Shown here piece by piece: positions 52,001-64,000 of a DNA stretch of 64,000 nucleotides. The stretch lies in contig NC_084760.1 in NCBI RefSeq assembly GCF_028858725.1, positions 60,909,367-60,973,366 on the forward strand. Reading direction: 5' to 3'. The notes under the pieces are model-generated. The model was not told where the DNA came from. It saw only the letters and a program-made list of their open reading frames with translations, and made no database searches. The translations under genes and the position numbers were made by a program. The DNA comes from Colius striatus (lineage: Eukaryota > Chordata > Aves > Coliiformes > Coliidae). Numbering within the stretch: position 1 is the first letter of the stretch; each line of letters opens with the position of its first letter.

Positions 52001-55000
52001 ACAAAATGCATTTGATCTAATCTAGCTATCAGCTCATCTCTCTTTCCTTTATCTCTTTAACTACTGTTGAATGAAGTGTTTGTTTCCATGATATCTTTTG
52101 CATGTATACAAAGCCTTCATCTTCACTTAATACTTCTTTGCAGCTCATCATAAAAGAAGGATGTCTTTAAGCCTGTAAGCCCTCCAGTAACTTTGGAGTT
52201 AAGGCACCAAATGCTGCAAATAGTGAGCAAATTAGTCAAAGAGAGCAAATTTTTGTTAGAGAAAGGCTGCTAACTTGAAACAGCAACTTGGATTCTTGTT
52301 GGATGTGAAAGCAGAGGCCTTCTAAAGGGAAAGGAAGGCTCACACTGTCAGGTGTGATACTCTTGGTGATACTACCATGTCTCTTGTCATTATCTTGACT
52401 GTATTAATATTCCTTATTATTAATATGATAGTATTATTAGTATAACATTTTCTTTCAAGAGGTGTTAAGAGGCTTCCTGGGCAGAAGGATGCAAAAGTAT
52501 GCACACTAGACAGGGATTTCTTTTTCGTGACATTCTTCAGTGACATTTAGTGACATTTTTAGAACCTACTTGCCACAGTTATCTGGGTCCATTGCTTTCA
52601 GTGGGGTTATTACAGTATTTCTGAGGGTAAACTAATTAGTCTAAGCTGGAGAGTGAGGGAAGTAGTGTTTATTTATCTTTGGGTAGCTGGTCCAAAATGA
52701 AATAAAAATATTCATAGATTCATTTATATTTACCCTTCTTAAATTTTGGCATTCGAGTTAGGTATATAGTCACTATAAGGTACCCTCCTTGGTCAAAAGA
52801 TACCAGTAAGCACCCTGAAGGCAACTCAGTGCATCTGTGGCCTGAATCAGGCAATATCTAATGTTTAATTGAAGGAATTTGGACCCAAACCACACAGATA
52901 GTTAAGGGCTTTTTTGAATTACAGGTGATTATTTTTCTTATTTCTGAAGCTTCACACAGAAACAGATGTGGAATTACTTTAGAGGATCATATTGTTGGCT
53001 TACTCTGAGAGAGCTGGTAATTTTTTTTCCCTTGCTTTGTATATATATTTATGTAAAAAGACAAAAACTTAGGGTAAGTTTAAATACCGTACATGAGAAG
53101 CAGAAATCCCTGACCTGGCTCAGTCCAGTCTAGCTACAGACCTGGAAGAAAACTTGTAATATTGGTATGATGCTCCACTGTGCTCTTCAAGGATAAGTGA
53201 TATGTCCTGTCTTCCAGCTAGTAGCCCTCTGTGCTTCTGTATTGTGCTGGATAGACAAGACATACCAGCTTTCTTGAAATTAGTTGATGTTATCTTGCCT
53301 TGCACCAGGCTGATACCATCTCAGAGAGATGTGAAAGTAATAATTCTATTTTATAAAGGTGGGAATTAAACCACAGGGTAGACAATGTATCTCATCTGAG
53401 TTAAATAGGTGGCAGAACCAAAAAGTAAATGCAAAGTTGACTTTCTTCCATTCTAATAACTAGATTAAGGTTACTGTACAGCAATATATATCCCATATCT
53501 GCCAGCCTCATTCACATAATTAAATGCAAACAGGCAACTTAGGATGGCAAGAGGCTGAGCAGACACTGCATATATCTGCTGTACCTTGGTGGAATCCTAC
53601 CTAGATATCTGATATTGCTATAGCCCCCATTCCCTTCCCAGCAGGAGCAAGCAATCATAGTAAAAAAATGTGGGACTTGGCAACACTGACACTTAAAAGA
53701 GTGTAATTCAAGAAAGGACCTGAATCCAGATTTGCGGGAAAGGGAAGGAAGTGTAACTGTATCCACATGGAACTGGCAGGCAATAGTGTCACTCTCCGCC
53801 GTCCAACATGTTGGAAACGCCAGCAAAGTGCTTTTCCCTCAGCACATGATCGCCACAAAGAATATTACTGTAAGACAAAACAGTCCCGCAGCTGTTTCAT
53901 GGGCAGACAGTGAAAGAAAAAGCCGCCAACATCTGCAGCATAATTTTTTTTTCACTTGCAGGTGCTATTTTCAAACCTGTTCTGTCATTCACCACACTGT
54001 GAATCTCTTTGTAGTACTCCAATTAGTCCAAATTTTTTTAAACACCTTAAGCTCTAAAGTGAATTGGCAACCTTTGGTAGGGGTTTCATTTACTTTGATA
54101 GAGGCTGCCTTTACTTTTTTTTGTAACCACTTTATGAGATTCTACAAAGAAGAGCTTAAATTCAAACAGTCAAGCTCAAATGTTTTGGCTGTAGATTTAC
54201 CAGACTTCAGGTCCAAAAGCAGCTGCTAGAACATCTAGCCTGGCTGGCTGGGTAACACAGACTTGCCTTTGCTGCTACATATATCAGGTACAACAACTTC
54301 ACCTTTGAGGTTTCTTGTCTCTTCCTCTTAACTCAGGCTTGTCTATCTCAAAAGTGTTCATCCAAATCAAAGATAAGCATCATGAGATTTTGACAAGCAC
54401 AAACACCCACCTGTGCAAAATCATGCAGTCGACCACAGCCTATGCACATGTGACCTTTGCAGCCTTCAGCAAGAGCCTTGATGAATCTGCAGCTGCTCAT
54501 CAGCACCCACACGGTGGGTGTTACCAACCCTTGGATCAGCTGGCACATCCCCATGCGGGAGCTCTCACCAACTTGCATTAGTCAGCCGGGTGATGAGCAT
54601 TTGGGCACAGCCTCTTCAGCTGGCACAGCTGAAGCTGGAGGCAGATGTGTATCCCAGCCTGCCCAATCAGTTTGCAAGGCTGTAAGCAAGGGTAGTACCA
54701 CTGATCTGACATGCATTGGCTACACTGTCATTTTAGCCCTGTAAAAAAAGGACACAGATTTGGAAGTGTGCCACACTCCAAGTAGTTGCTGATACTTCTG
54801 TAACACTTCCCATCAGAGCCTTTACAACACTGAGGGCTTTTTTTTTTTTCCCCAGAAAATATTTGCATACAGGAATGGAGAAAAGCAGGTCTAGTATACT
54901 GGATGAGTGGCAAATGCAAGTGTGAAGGTACATAATTCTCAATGTGACACCGATCTCTATACCTGCAGTAAGATGACACAACACCCCTATGCCTAGCTGA

Positions 55001-58000
55001 ATATCATGCATTGATCTTTCATAGAACACAAACTGACTAATGCTGTAGAATATTTTTTTCAGGAAAAAAAAAAAAGAAAAAAAAAAGAGCAGGAGGAAGA
55101 GAATCAATCATCTCCACAGATTTTTAATAAGGCATCAGAAAAATTAACTCCTGGAACTCTGGCATGTTGCAAATGTGTCTTAGCCTGCTGCAATGTAGGA
55201 AACAATATAAAGCTGTTTGTGTTTTGTTGACAGTGTAGTTATTTAGAAATACAGATAAAGTTCCAGATAAAGGAACTGAAGCAAAAAGAATTTAAGTGAA
55301 GGACTGTCCAATGAGATAGCAGACCAAAAAGAAAACTTTTGGTCTTCAGTGTTGTACCGCTTGTGTAGCCAGATGAACCACAGAGGGTAAATACACAGGT
55401 TATATACAAAAAGGCTATGCACAAGTTAGCTACCAGTGGCAGCTTTGTTCACTCACAAAGCATAGCACTGAGGGCTTCTCTAGAGCTACAGGGAATTGTG
55501 TTACTAGTGCTATTACTCATGAATTTCATGATTTTCACTTAGCAACAATTTTCACTTATACTTGTTTTTATCTAGAGCTCTTTAGAGCGTCACACTGGCA
55601 AATATGAACAGTGACATTTTACAGAATGAAGAGATGGGGAAGTTGTATGACTTGGGTCATTGTCATATGATAAGCCTGAAATAGAATAAACATTTTTTAG
55701 GGCTTATGACTTTCAATCCCATGCTCAACTCGTTGGACATATAGCCCACCTCCTACAACGCAAAACTCAACAAGAGTTTTGCTCGTTTAGTGACTGGCCC
55801 AAACTGACTGACTTAAAACAGTGGCTTAAATCACAGCTAATGGACTATGAATCAAGATCAAATTCTGTTTTCTCCTTGGGGTTTGCAGATAACTCTCTAG
55901 TTTTAACCCATGCTGCAATTTTGAGATTCTTAGTACTTTTTTACAGGAGCAATGTGTAAGCAGAAAAGGAGCAGAAAAGGAAGGGAATTTCTCAGAAAGA
56001 AGAAAATATGTTTGTGCCAGCGTTTGAGATATGAAAGCATAAAATACACAATGAATTGTTTATGCTAGATTCAACTGAACAGTAACTCTGTATCCCCACA
56101 ATCCTTTTTTCATTTCACTATACCTGCTTCAAAATGAATAGTACATGGTCGTAAAGTATGCTCAGCTTTTTCTGGAGATAGCACTCTAAAATATTTTTTT
56201 AAAGACTATGTTTTTCTCATCTTTATTATTATGTATATGTATTTATTAATTGCTGTGACTGTTTTTTAAATTTAATACATATTTATTATATCTTCTTGAA
56301 TTTTTAAAAATTTGAACAGCATACTTAAAACTCTTTCATCTAGTTTCAAGTCATACGAATGAAAGATCTGTCATCACTCAGGCTCCAGAGCATTCACCCT
56401 AGTTATTTCAAATATATTTGTCTTTAGATGCTGCAACCACAACTAGTAAGCTTCTAAGTCACTTTGACTGTATAAGCTGAGTCATCAAATAATATAATAA
56501 GACCTCTATTTCTGCCTTTGTGCTCACTGGAACATATTTATATGCACAGTAATGACTAATGAACTAGTGAACACATCTGTTAGAGAGAGCTTATTAGGAA
56601 AATGTGATTTGTTTTTGGGGGGGAAGGCTGTTATGGTATTAGAAACTGTGAGAAACAACGTTCATTCTTTAATATAATTAGTGTTTCTTTTTCATACACA
56701 TTTTTATTCTCAGATGTGGTCTTTTTAAATATTGAAGATTATGAGTCTGAGACATTAGATTCTACTGTTGTGTAAGCCTGTTTGTGGTTGCGAAGATAGG
56801 AAATAAACTTTTCTGAGCATTTCTTAGTATCTTGTGCTTTCCCCCTTAGCACTGTCAAAACCTTACTTAGGTTTTTGGAAAACTGTCTATGGACCACCTT
56901 GTACAACACAGCTCTAAGATTCAAATTCACAATTAACTATAATGAAGCTAAGTTTTAAGTGTTCAGTCACTTGCCTTTTTCAAGACTGTTTTGAGAATAT
57001 TATTACTTTCATTGATGCATTTCTTTTGTTTGACCGATTACTTAGGGAAAAAAAAAAGGGAGCTATTTTTCAAGTGACCATCTGGTGTTTAATGGACTGC
57101 CAATACTGCAACAGGTTGAGAGAAACCTCTGTGTGGTATCTGACACTGACCATTAGTGGAGGTGAGATCCTGGGCCAAGTGGACCTTTGTTTGGATCAAA
57201 GTGGCAATTCACATTCTCTCTTAAAGCAATTTAAGAATGCCATGCTGATTAAAGACTGTTTTATCAATATGTTAAAGGTATTGACTTGGAAAAGGTCCTT
57301 TTTCATCACTCACTATCATTTTTCCCAGAAGATCTTTAAATAGATTTTAAAATCACATTTTACTTTGAATTGGCTCCACAGGAAGTAAAACAGGCTTCCA
57401 GGTTGTCTGCCTTCAGTCACGAGCATGGCTCAGCATCCTGACACTTCTACAGGGCCGCTTTACAAGAAATGTGGAACTGCTGAGATGCTGAATTCTTTTC
57501 ACAACACGAAATGTTTAGATTGCTAGGAAAGGAAAAAAAAAAAAAAGGAACTGGTGTGGGAGTATGTGGGGAACTCCATATAGAAAGAGGAAGTATCGTG
57601 TGACTGATCAGGAAATGGGTATAAAGCAACTGTTTTGTTACTATTTTCACTTGTTTTGGGGGCATTTCCATAGTGAGCTGGAATCAGGCCCTATGTGTAG
57701 GTATTACCTCACTCTGAAGCGAAAGGCAACAGCTGTCAGTGTGAGTGCATAGCAACACAGCACAACAGCTGAAGGGAGGTTGCGCACAACACAACATCCT
57801 GCTGAAACCACAGAGTGTCCCAGAGCCACTCTGGGCTGCAAGAATCACAAACAACGCTCTGACTGCTATAAAAAGAGAAGACTATTTTCCAGACTGTCTT
57901 TTCTGATGGGAATTAGTTATGTTTTGACTCAAAAAATTCTGTGAGATGGTCCTGTCCATACTACAACAACTCCAGGGAAGTATATCCAGGCAGCAAGTTG

Positions 58001-59164
58001 TGAACACAATGAAAGCCCTTTGTGGTCCTGCCTGGCAAGGCACTTCTTCACCATGCATGAGAGATTTGACAACAGACAAATTTAGTCCTCACTTTTTCAT
58101 AAACATTGACTGGTCTGGAGTACAGTGCCGATTCCCGTGATGTCAGAGCTGTTCGCTCCTTTGGCTTTGTCACATGATTTTGTAAAATATTATTTTTTCC
58201 AGAAGCTGGTTCCAAAAATATGACTGTTTTTCTTGTGTAAAGTGAAGTTCTGCTTATGCATTGGCTCTTGAGCAAATTGTTGTTAGTCAGATGTTTGCAG
58301 AGTTGTGGGGAGGGTAGTGTGTTACCTCAGTGCAGTGAAGTCATTTTTAGAGGAAGTCCTTGTATGGACAATTTATTCGTTGTTTTGGAAGGCTTCAAAT
58401 AGAATTTCCAGAAGAACCAATTAGAATTCCAGATTTGGTTCTCCTTATTCAGTTATTCCTCAGTCAGCTGGGAGGCAGAGGCAAGCTTATATATGCTAGT
58501 GTAAGTGGGCAGCACAGAAAGCTGATACAAAATCCCTGACAGAAGATATTTTGGACCTCCTTCTCCAAGAAAAAAATGTAATGTTCCTACAGAGTTGTAA
58601 AGGGACTGAAATAAATGAAAGATATATTTCAAGGGCTGTCATGGTAGAGCTCTTGCACAATGTAGTCAGTGAGATATAGAGAGGCAATTATTCAGAGGAC
58701 TGGTTTTTGCTACTGTCTTTCTTATTTCTGGAGAAAGAAACTTGTTAGCTCAAATGATTTCAAACGTGACCCATCCCCATTTGCAAAGTAGATCATATTA
58801 TTCTGCATTTTTCCTGGATCACAGTACAAGAATAGTGACAAAGCCTGATTTTCTGCATTTCTCCCTTGTCCTTCTTTTTCAGCCTTGTTTTTCTTCTGTG
58901 TTTCTGTCCTTTCCACTACTTCTTGGAATGATCTTTTATTCCTTACTTGGGTTCTGCGTTTTGTTCTCTTTTCTCTCTCAGACCTTTTTTTTCTTCCTGG
59001 CTTCTTCAAGTAGAAGCCAGCACTGAAAGCAACATCATCAGCCACAGTGACCTTCAGAGGAACATCATGAGTTCAAACTCATCTTCAAAATTATTTCAAG
59101 TGAAAGAGATCACTTTCTCCTGGTTTTATTTCAGAGTGTGGATTCAAATAGGATATGGAAAACT
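49018..59164. other. DNA upstream of SGK1, no gene recognised
   Basis: About 10 kb of AT-rich sequence. No exon resembling the long SGK1 isoform N-terminus, no other protein family and no RNA gene was recognised. Short A-runs occur near 55062-55085. In mammals this side of SGK1 is a long gene-poor interval that holds distal promoters and enhancers. Confidence 0.55.
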
Positions 59165-59640
59165 GCGTAGTTTTGACCGCCCGGTTCAAGAAGGATATTA
59201 AGAAACTGGAGAGAGCCAGAGTGGAGGGCTACCAGGATGGTCAGGGGTCTAGCACACAGGACCACTGAGGAGGGGCTGAAAAGGTGGGCTTGTATATTAT
59301 GAAGAAGAATCCAAAGGCAGTTCAATGGCAGCCTATAACTTCATGACAAGGAGCCACAATGACACCATAGCTAAACTCTTCTCAATGGTAACAGAAAGTG
59401 CAAGAGGGGGTAAATGGCAGAAAGCTGAGTGTTCAGCTTGGATGTTAGGAAGCAAAATGCCCACCAAGAAGGTAGTACAGCCTGGTAACAGGCTTCCTTG
59501 AGAGCTGGAGGAAACCCCAACCTTGGAGTTTTTCCAAGCCTCAACCAGACAAAGGATGCTGACCTGCTCAGGTGCTGGCTGTAGCATGGCCTCAGGGTAC
59601 AACCCACGGGACCCCTCTAAACATTGCAAAACATCACGTA
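59165..59640 (+). mobile_element. Diverged CR1 LINE fragment
   Basis: Old plus-strand CR1: GGAGAGAGCCAGAGTGGAGG, GGATGGTCAGGGGTCTAGCA, CAGCTTGGATGTTAGGAAGC and TTGGAGTTTTTCCAAGCCTC match successive CR1 tail blocks with many changes. The terminal octamers are not evident, so the right boundary is approximate. Confidence 0.75.
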
Positions 59641-61384
59641 TTTGTCCTCTCAAGACACAATGTACAGTTTGCCATACAGCTCTTCAGTTAGCCAGACCCT
59701 CCTGAAATGGAAGAGGAGGAACTTTTTAAATTAAGGGAACTTTTTAAGGGAAGGATCATATGAACCAATGCGAACAATTATGGTAATTCTAGCATAAGTT
59801 AAATAGTTGTGAATACCGCTACCCTTTGTTTTATTCTGAGTGTCTTTTATGCAGACAGTGCCTCTTCAATTTTCACTGCCTTTCAGAACTCTGCATTCTT
59901 GCAGGTGCTGGAAGATGTGCAGGCAGAGCTCAATTCTACGAGACTAGCAAACATGCTTAACAGAGCAGAACCTGTAGTTTCTGTGGTTAAAACTGTGATG
60001 TAATTCTGATACATCTGTCATGTCATAACAGACATAAGAAGACAAAGTTTGAGTGGACAGAGAAGTATCTCTATCCCACTGTCAGGCTGCTCCTGAGCTA
60101 TAGTCTAAAGTAGTCCTGTAGATGATGTTATATTTCAACTAAGATATATGTATACACCCCAGGACATGGTTGGTCAGCTTGTATTAGATTGTACACTCTC
60201 CACAAACTGGTATCTTTATTTTTAGGTAGGCAAATAGCCTCCTTAGTTTTACTGGGATGATTCACATCCGTGTGATGATGCATATGTATGTTTATAGAAT
60301 AAAAGTTCTTTATTTGTTGTTTCAATGACTTTTCTGTGGGATATTCTAATAAAATCATTGTTTTCTGTTGGTTTTTTGTTTGTTTTTTTTTCTTAGCCTG
60401 TTCGCAGGTATCAAGTGTTTTTTTTGCGAAGAGGTGTTTCTTTTACAGTTTCAAATTCCTTCTTATGAAGAAATGATTCTTACTTAAATGCTTGAAAATT
60501 TTGTTTAGGACATCAGTTCTAAGTCACAATCTTGCACTTGTTACAATTACCTTTAACATATTTGAAAACGTTTTTGGGGGTGCAGCTATGCAAAAAGTTA
60601 CAGTAACTTTCTATCTGTTTTATTTTGCAGTAAATCAGTTTATGCTTCTACGTTTTAGGCAAACAAGAGCTTGTATTCTTCAGTAATTATCTCCAGACAA
60701 TGCTGTTTGAATGATGTGATGGGCTAAATGAAAATGATAGTTCTCAGGTGAACTAAGCAATTTTGTTTCAATGTGTTAAAATGTGATTATAATAAAAGGT
60801 TTTGAATCCATTTCCCTAACCACTGAACTGATATTCACAAATTGCCTTCTGAGATGTACAGTAACAAAGTAGATGCAAGTATCTGTCTCCTTGAGACTAA
60901 GATGGTATCAAGAAATGATGAAATTGTTAACATCATTAAAAATGAATCCTTTTTCATACCAGTGACTGGGATCATACCCCTTATTCCTCTGGTTCTTCAG
61001 AAGTGGGAATGTTTTTGAGGCTTTAATACAGTCATAGACATTGGTCATTGCTACATTTACATGAATAAGTTTCAAACATAGTTTCTTTTCCACGTGTACA
61101 GAAGCCTCCCATCTCCTGTGTAGGAGCTGGAAAGACAGCAGGTTTTTTTGAGGAAGCTTTTCCCTCTTTCCTGAGGGAATCAGTCTGGGGTCAGCTGCTT
61201 CTTTGCCTAAAGCCTTGAAAGGCAATTAGGAGATAAGGCATAGCAAGCCTTAGTTAGACTTTCTCTCTTCTAAAACACATTTCTCTTGGTATTTGCATCA
61301 GTGTGAAAAGAATTGTCTTCTCAATCAGGCTGCTCTGTTATAGGATCTGATTCTGCTGTGTGACAGTAAACAACTGTCTTACTA
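59641..61384. other. Spacer, nothing recognised
   Basis: AT-rich sequence without a recognised gene, RNA or transposon. Confidence 0.5.
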
Positions 61385-61774
61385 GGAAAGATAGCGAGAC
61401 CTGAGGCTGTTTAGCACAGAAAGGAGAAGACTGAGGAGATCCTATCAGTGCTTATAAATACCTAAGGGGCCGTTTTTGAGAGGATGGGGCAAGCCTGGTC
61501 TTTGTAGTGCCCAGCATCAGGACAAGGGGTAATGGGCACAAAATGGAACACAGGAAGTTCCACTTGAACATGAGGAGAAACTTCTTTCCTGTGAGAGTGA
61601 GGGAGCTCTGGCACAGGCACAACAAGGTTCTGGAGTCGCCTCTGAAGGTTTTCAAAACCTGCCTGGACATGTTTCTGTGCGACCTGATCTAGGTGAACCT
61701 GCTTTAACAGTGGGGTTGAACTAGATGATCTCTAGAGGTCCCTTCCAGCCCCAACTATTCTGTGATTCTATGAC
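61385..61774 (+). mobile_element. CR1 LINE 3' fragment
   Basis: Plus-strand CR1: GAGGCTGTTTAGCACAGAAA, CAGTGCTTATAAATACCTAA, GAACACAGGAAGTTCCACTT, GAACTAGATGATCTCTAGAG and terminal CTATTCTGTGATTCTATGA. It is the same subfamily type as the 34.3 kb copy but without that copy's AT-rich expansion, and it has a small deletion after GGCACAGGC. Confidence 0.95.
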
Positions 61775-64000
61775 TTTGTGGAGGACTGATAAATCTGGAT
61801 GTGCTGCTACATGGTAACTAGTTAGCATTCCTCCTTCCTGGACAAACTTCATCCTTTGAGAAGTGCAGTTACACACACTTTCCTTGCAAAATATATTGTA
61901 GAAAAAGATAATACATAGAGACTTTGCAGTACCATTACAAAATAAAAAAATATTGTCTTTTTTTAATTTGTAAGGAAACACGACCATATTCCTAATTTCA
62001 AGGTCACTTTTAGAAACAACAGCAAAAAATACAGAAAATTACAGTGACTGAGTATTTTCCATTTTCTATGGGGTCATCATTCAATATGGCCTTTTAAATT
62101 AGATTGTTTTGTTGATTTATATATATATATATATATCCACTTATTTAAGTGTATTTCAATGCCTAAAAAGTACATAGCAATAGTTCTTCTTGAGCAGGAG
62201 CCAAGTAGTGCAAATGAACAACCACAAAACTCTTCATACTTAGCTTTTCTTCTGTGCCACATTTTCCTAGAACATTTCCTATTAATCTTGCAACAACCAT
62301 GTTTCTGTGTGTTTTATTGCTTAGCTGCATAACTGCATAAAAGGATTGTGGATGATCCTATACCGTCCTACAAGACCTGGAGTTCATTTCACTGTCTAGG
62401 CTCCAGGTAAAAAAAGGCTTCCCATTAGGTCTTGCCAGCCAAGATGTGGATACCTGGTGAGAAACAGGACCTCAAACAGAACAGAGATGCAGTTTGGATA
62501 CTGACTGTAAAATATGTGGTGGTGAAAGAAATGTTAGGGCTAGAGAAAAGGTCATATCTGTATAACTTTCTGGCACCTGGGAGAGCAATGGATGTGGTGC
62601 TTCCTTGTCATTTTTCCATTTTTTCTGGTAGCCTCTTTTCTATCCTCTTGCCCTTCCTTACCTTCATCCCTCACCACTGTACTGATGTGACAGTTCCTCT
62701 AGAAATTTCATCTACTGCTACACTCTGTAAGAAAGACATCCAAGGGCCTGGCTTGGCTAATTTGGTGCTGGCCTCCTTCACTGTATTCTGTGGGAAGTCA
62801 GGTGACAGATTTATAACTCAACAGCACAAGAGACAAAACAAACAAAACCCCCAAATACTCTGTTGTATATCTGCATGGGATCTCCATGAAAGTAGGACTC
62901 TGAGACAATAACATGATGCCTGGGACAAGGACAGAAAGGAGTAGAGAAGTATCAAGGAATCCCAACCACTGAAAATGTTTAAGTTAAACCCGGGTCATCT
63001 AGCCTTCTATCATAGTCAGGAGAGAAAAAAGGACACAGATAGGGACTCATTCTTCTCAGATAGGAGTTCTCTTGTAAGTCAGAAAAACCATGGCTGTTCC
63101 TCTCCATTCATTGACACAAAAAACCAAAATGACAACCTGTTCCACTACCACCCCTTTTGCAGAGGTCTGAAATCATGTGAGGCTATGATTTTGGTTTGTT
63201 TTGAGAAAAAAATCTTTAGACCTATAAGAACTGGAAATACATTTTTAAATGAAAAGTTTAGAATGGGTGCTCACCACAGAACTTCCAAATTGCAGCATCT
63301 GAGCTGCCATGTAGCCCTGCTTGCTGCCTGACACTGATGGCTGCAGATTGATGTGAGACTGTCCTGCAGGTAAACCTTGAATAATTTAATGTGCCTTCAA
63401 TCCAGACTGTTATGTTCCTTTTTCAGTGCAAGTTCAGTATGACACATAGAGACATTTATATTAACTGCAATAAAGCTCTATTAGACCTTTGATCTGCTAC
63501 CATGTTGTAATATATAAATGAATAAATTAAAAGAAAAATAAAACATGAAACAATTATCTTCTGTAAGTTGCACAGTTGAATTTCAAGTTGTACCTTTAGA
63601 GTAGTTTCATCATGTTTTTAATTGAGCTACCTTTTGTGTCAGGAGAAAGAGCTTTATTGGAAAAGATGAGGGAAAAGTAGAACAAAAGTCGGGGTTTCAT
63701 TAAACTTAGAATTGCCATAGGCTTGGAATTGTAATCTTTAAAACTTGTGTGATAAGAAATCGAGTTACCAAATTGTCAGGTTTTGAGAGGTAAAGCCATA
63801 CACTCTGAGGCACATATTGGAAAAACAACCCAACAAAACAAAACAAACCAAAGCTTGTTGAGAGATCAATTTTAAAAAAAATGTTACATTCAAAGGGCAA
63901 AATTAGCCAAGTATGATGGTCAGCTGATGTAGGAAAGTGAGAAGTTACTAACCTGAGAGCAGTCTGAAAAATAAACTCTTATTTTCCACATCCATCTGAA
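61775..64000. other. Right-hand end of the window, no gene recognised
   Basis: No exon, RNA gene or transposon was recognised, apart from the (TA)n microsatellite listed separately. Confidence 0.5.
62118..62136. repeat. (TA)n microsatellite
   Basis: About nine TA units without interruption; a candidate polymorphic marker. Confidence 0.95.

Noticed and set aside
53732..54229. 165-codon open frame on the plus strand upstream of SGK1
   Set aside because: No recognisable domain or exon boundaries. The length is within chance expectation for this window.
62432..62911. 159-codon open frame on the plus strand
   Set aside because: No domain or plausible exon context; likely chance.
49018..64000. 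Search for the distal first exon of the long SGK1 isoform
   Set aside because: No minus-strand frame resembles that N-terminus. In mammals it lies much further upstream.

Overview
This is vertebrate nuclear DNA, most likely from a bird. The main evidence is a scatter of CR1 LINE fragments with the characteristic 3' end (tandem ATTCTATGA-like units), plus two compact multi-exon genes with canonical GT-AG introns. There are no operons, CRISPR arrays or bacterial genes. The species cannot be fixed from the sequence alone.

Layout, all coordinates on the given strand. (1) 1-9307, minus strand: the 5' part of SLC2A12 (GLUT12, a class III hexose transporter). Exon 1 codes at 9175-9307 and the large exon 2 lies at 725-2047. 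The remaining 3' exons are beyond the left edge. (2) About 9.3-39.7 kb: an intergenic stretch of about 30 kb with CR1 pieces in both orientations. One is a 2.2 kb copy carrying broken reverse-transcriptase sequence (18.6-20.9 kb). There is also a possible old LTR-derived patch (30.6-31.4 kb) and a small orphan CpG cluster (35.85-35.96 kb). (3) About 39.67-45.42 kb, minus strand: a complete SGK1 gene with twelve coding exons, a 432-residue open product, a 3' UTR of about 1.2 kb and an AATAAA signal. (4) 45.4-48.7 kb: the SGK1 CpG-rich promoter region. It has GC boxes, AP-1 and CRE-like sites, and a large GC-rich inverted repeat just upstream of the start codon. (5) 48.8-64 kb: upstream of SGK1, with no recognised exon and three more CR1 fragments.

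The two genes are in tandem on the same strand, with SGK1 upstream of SLC2A12, as in the mammalian 6q23-type neighbourhood. SGK1 is a serum-, glucocorticoid- and insulin/PI3K-responsive AGC kinase that controls membrane transporters. GLUT12 is a hexose transporter whose surface level responds to the same pathway. The bird GLUT12 N-terminus read here carries an RxRxxS sequence of the type AGC kinases phosphorylate.

I found no evidence of an undescribed multi-gene system. The most unusual structure is the ~101 bp imperfect palindrome at 45552-45652 in front of SGK1. Next are the CR1 copy flanked by a long degenerate direct repeat at 48.8-49.0 kb and the N-terminal differences in GLUT12.
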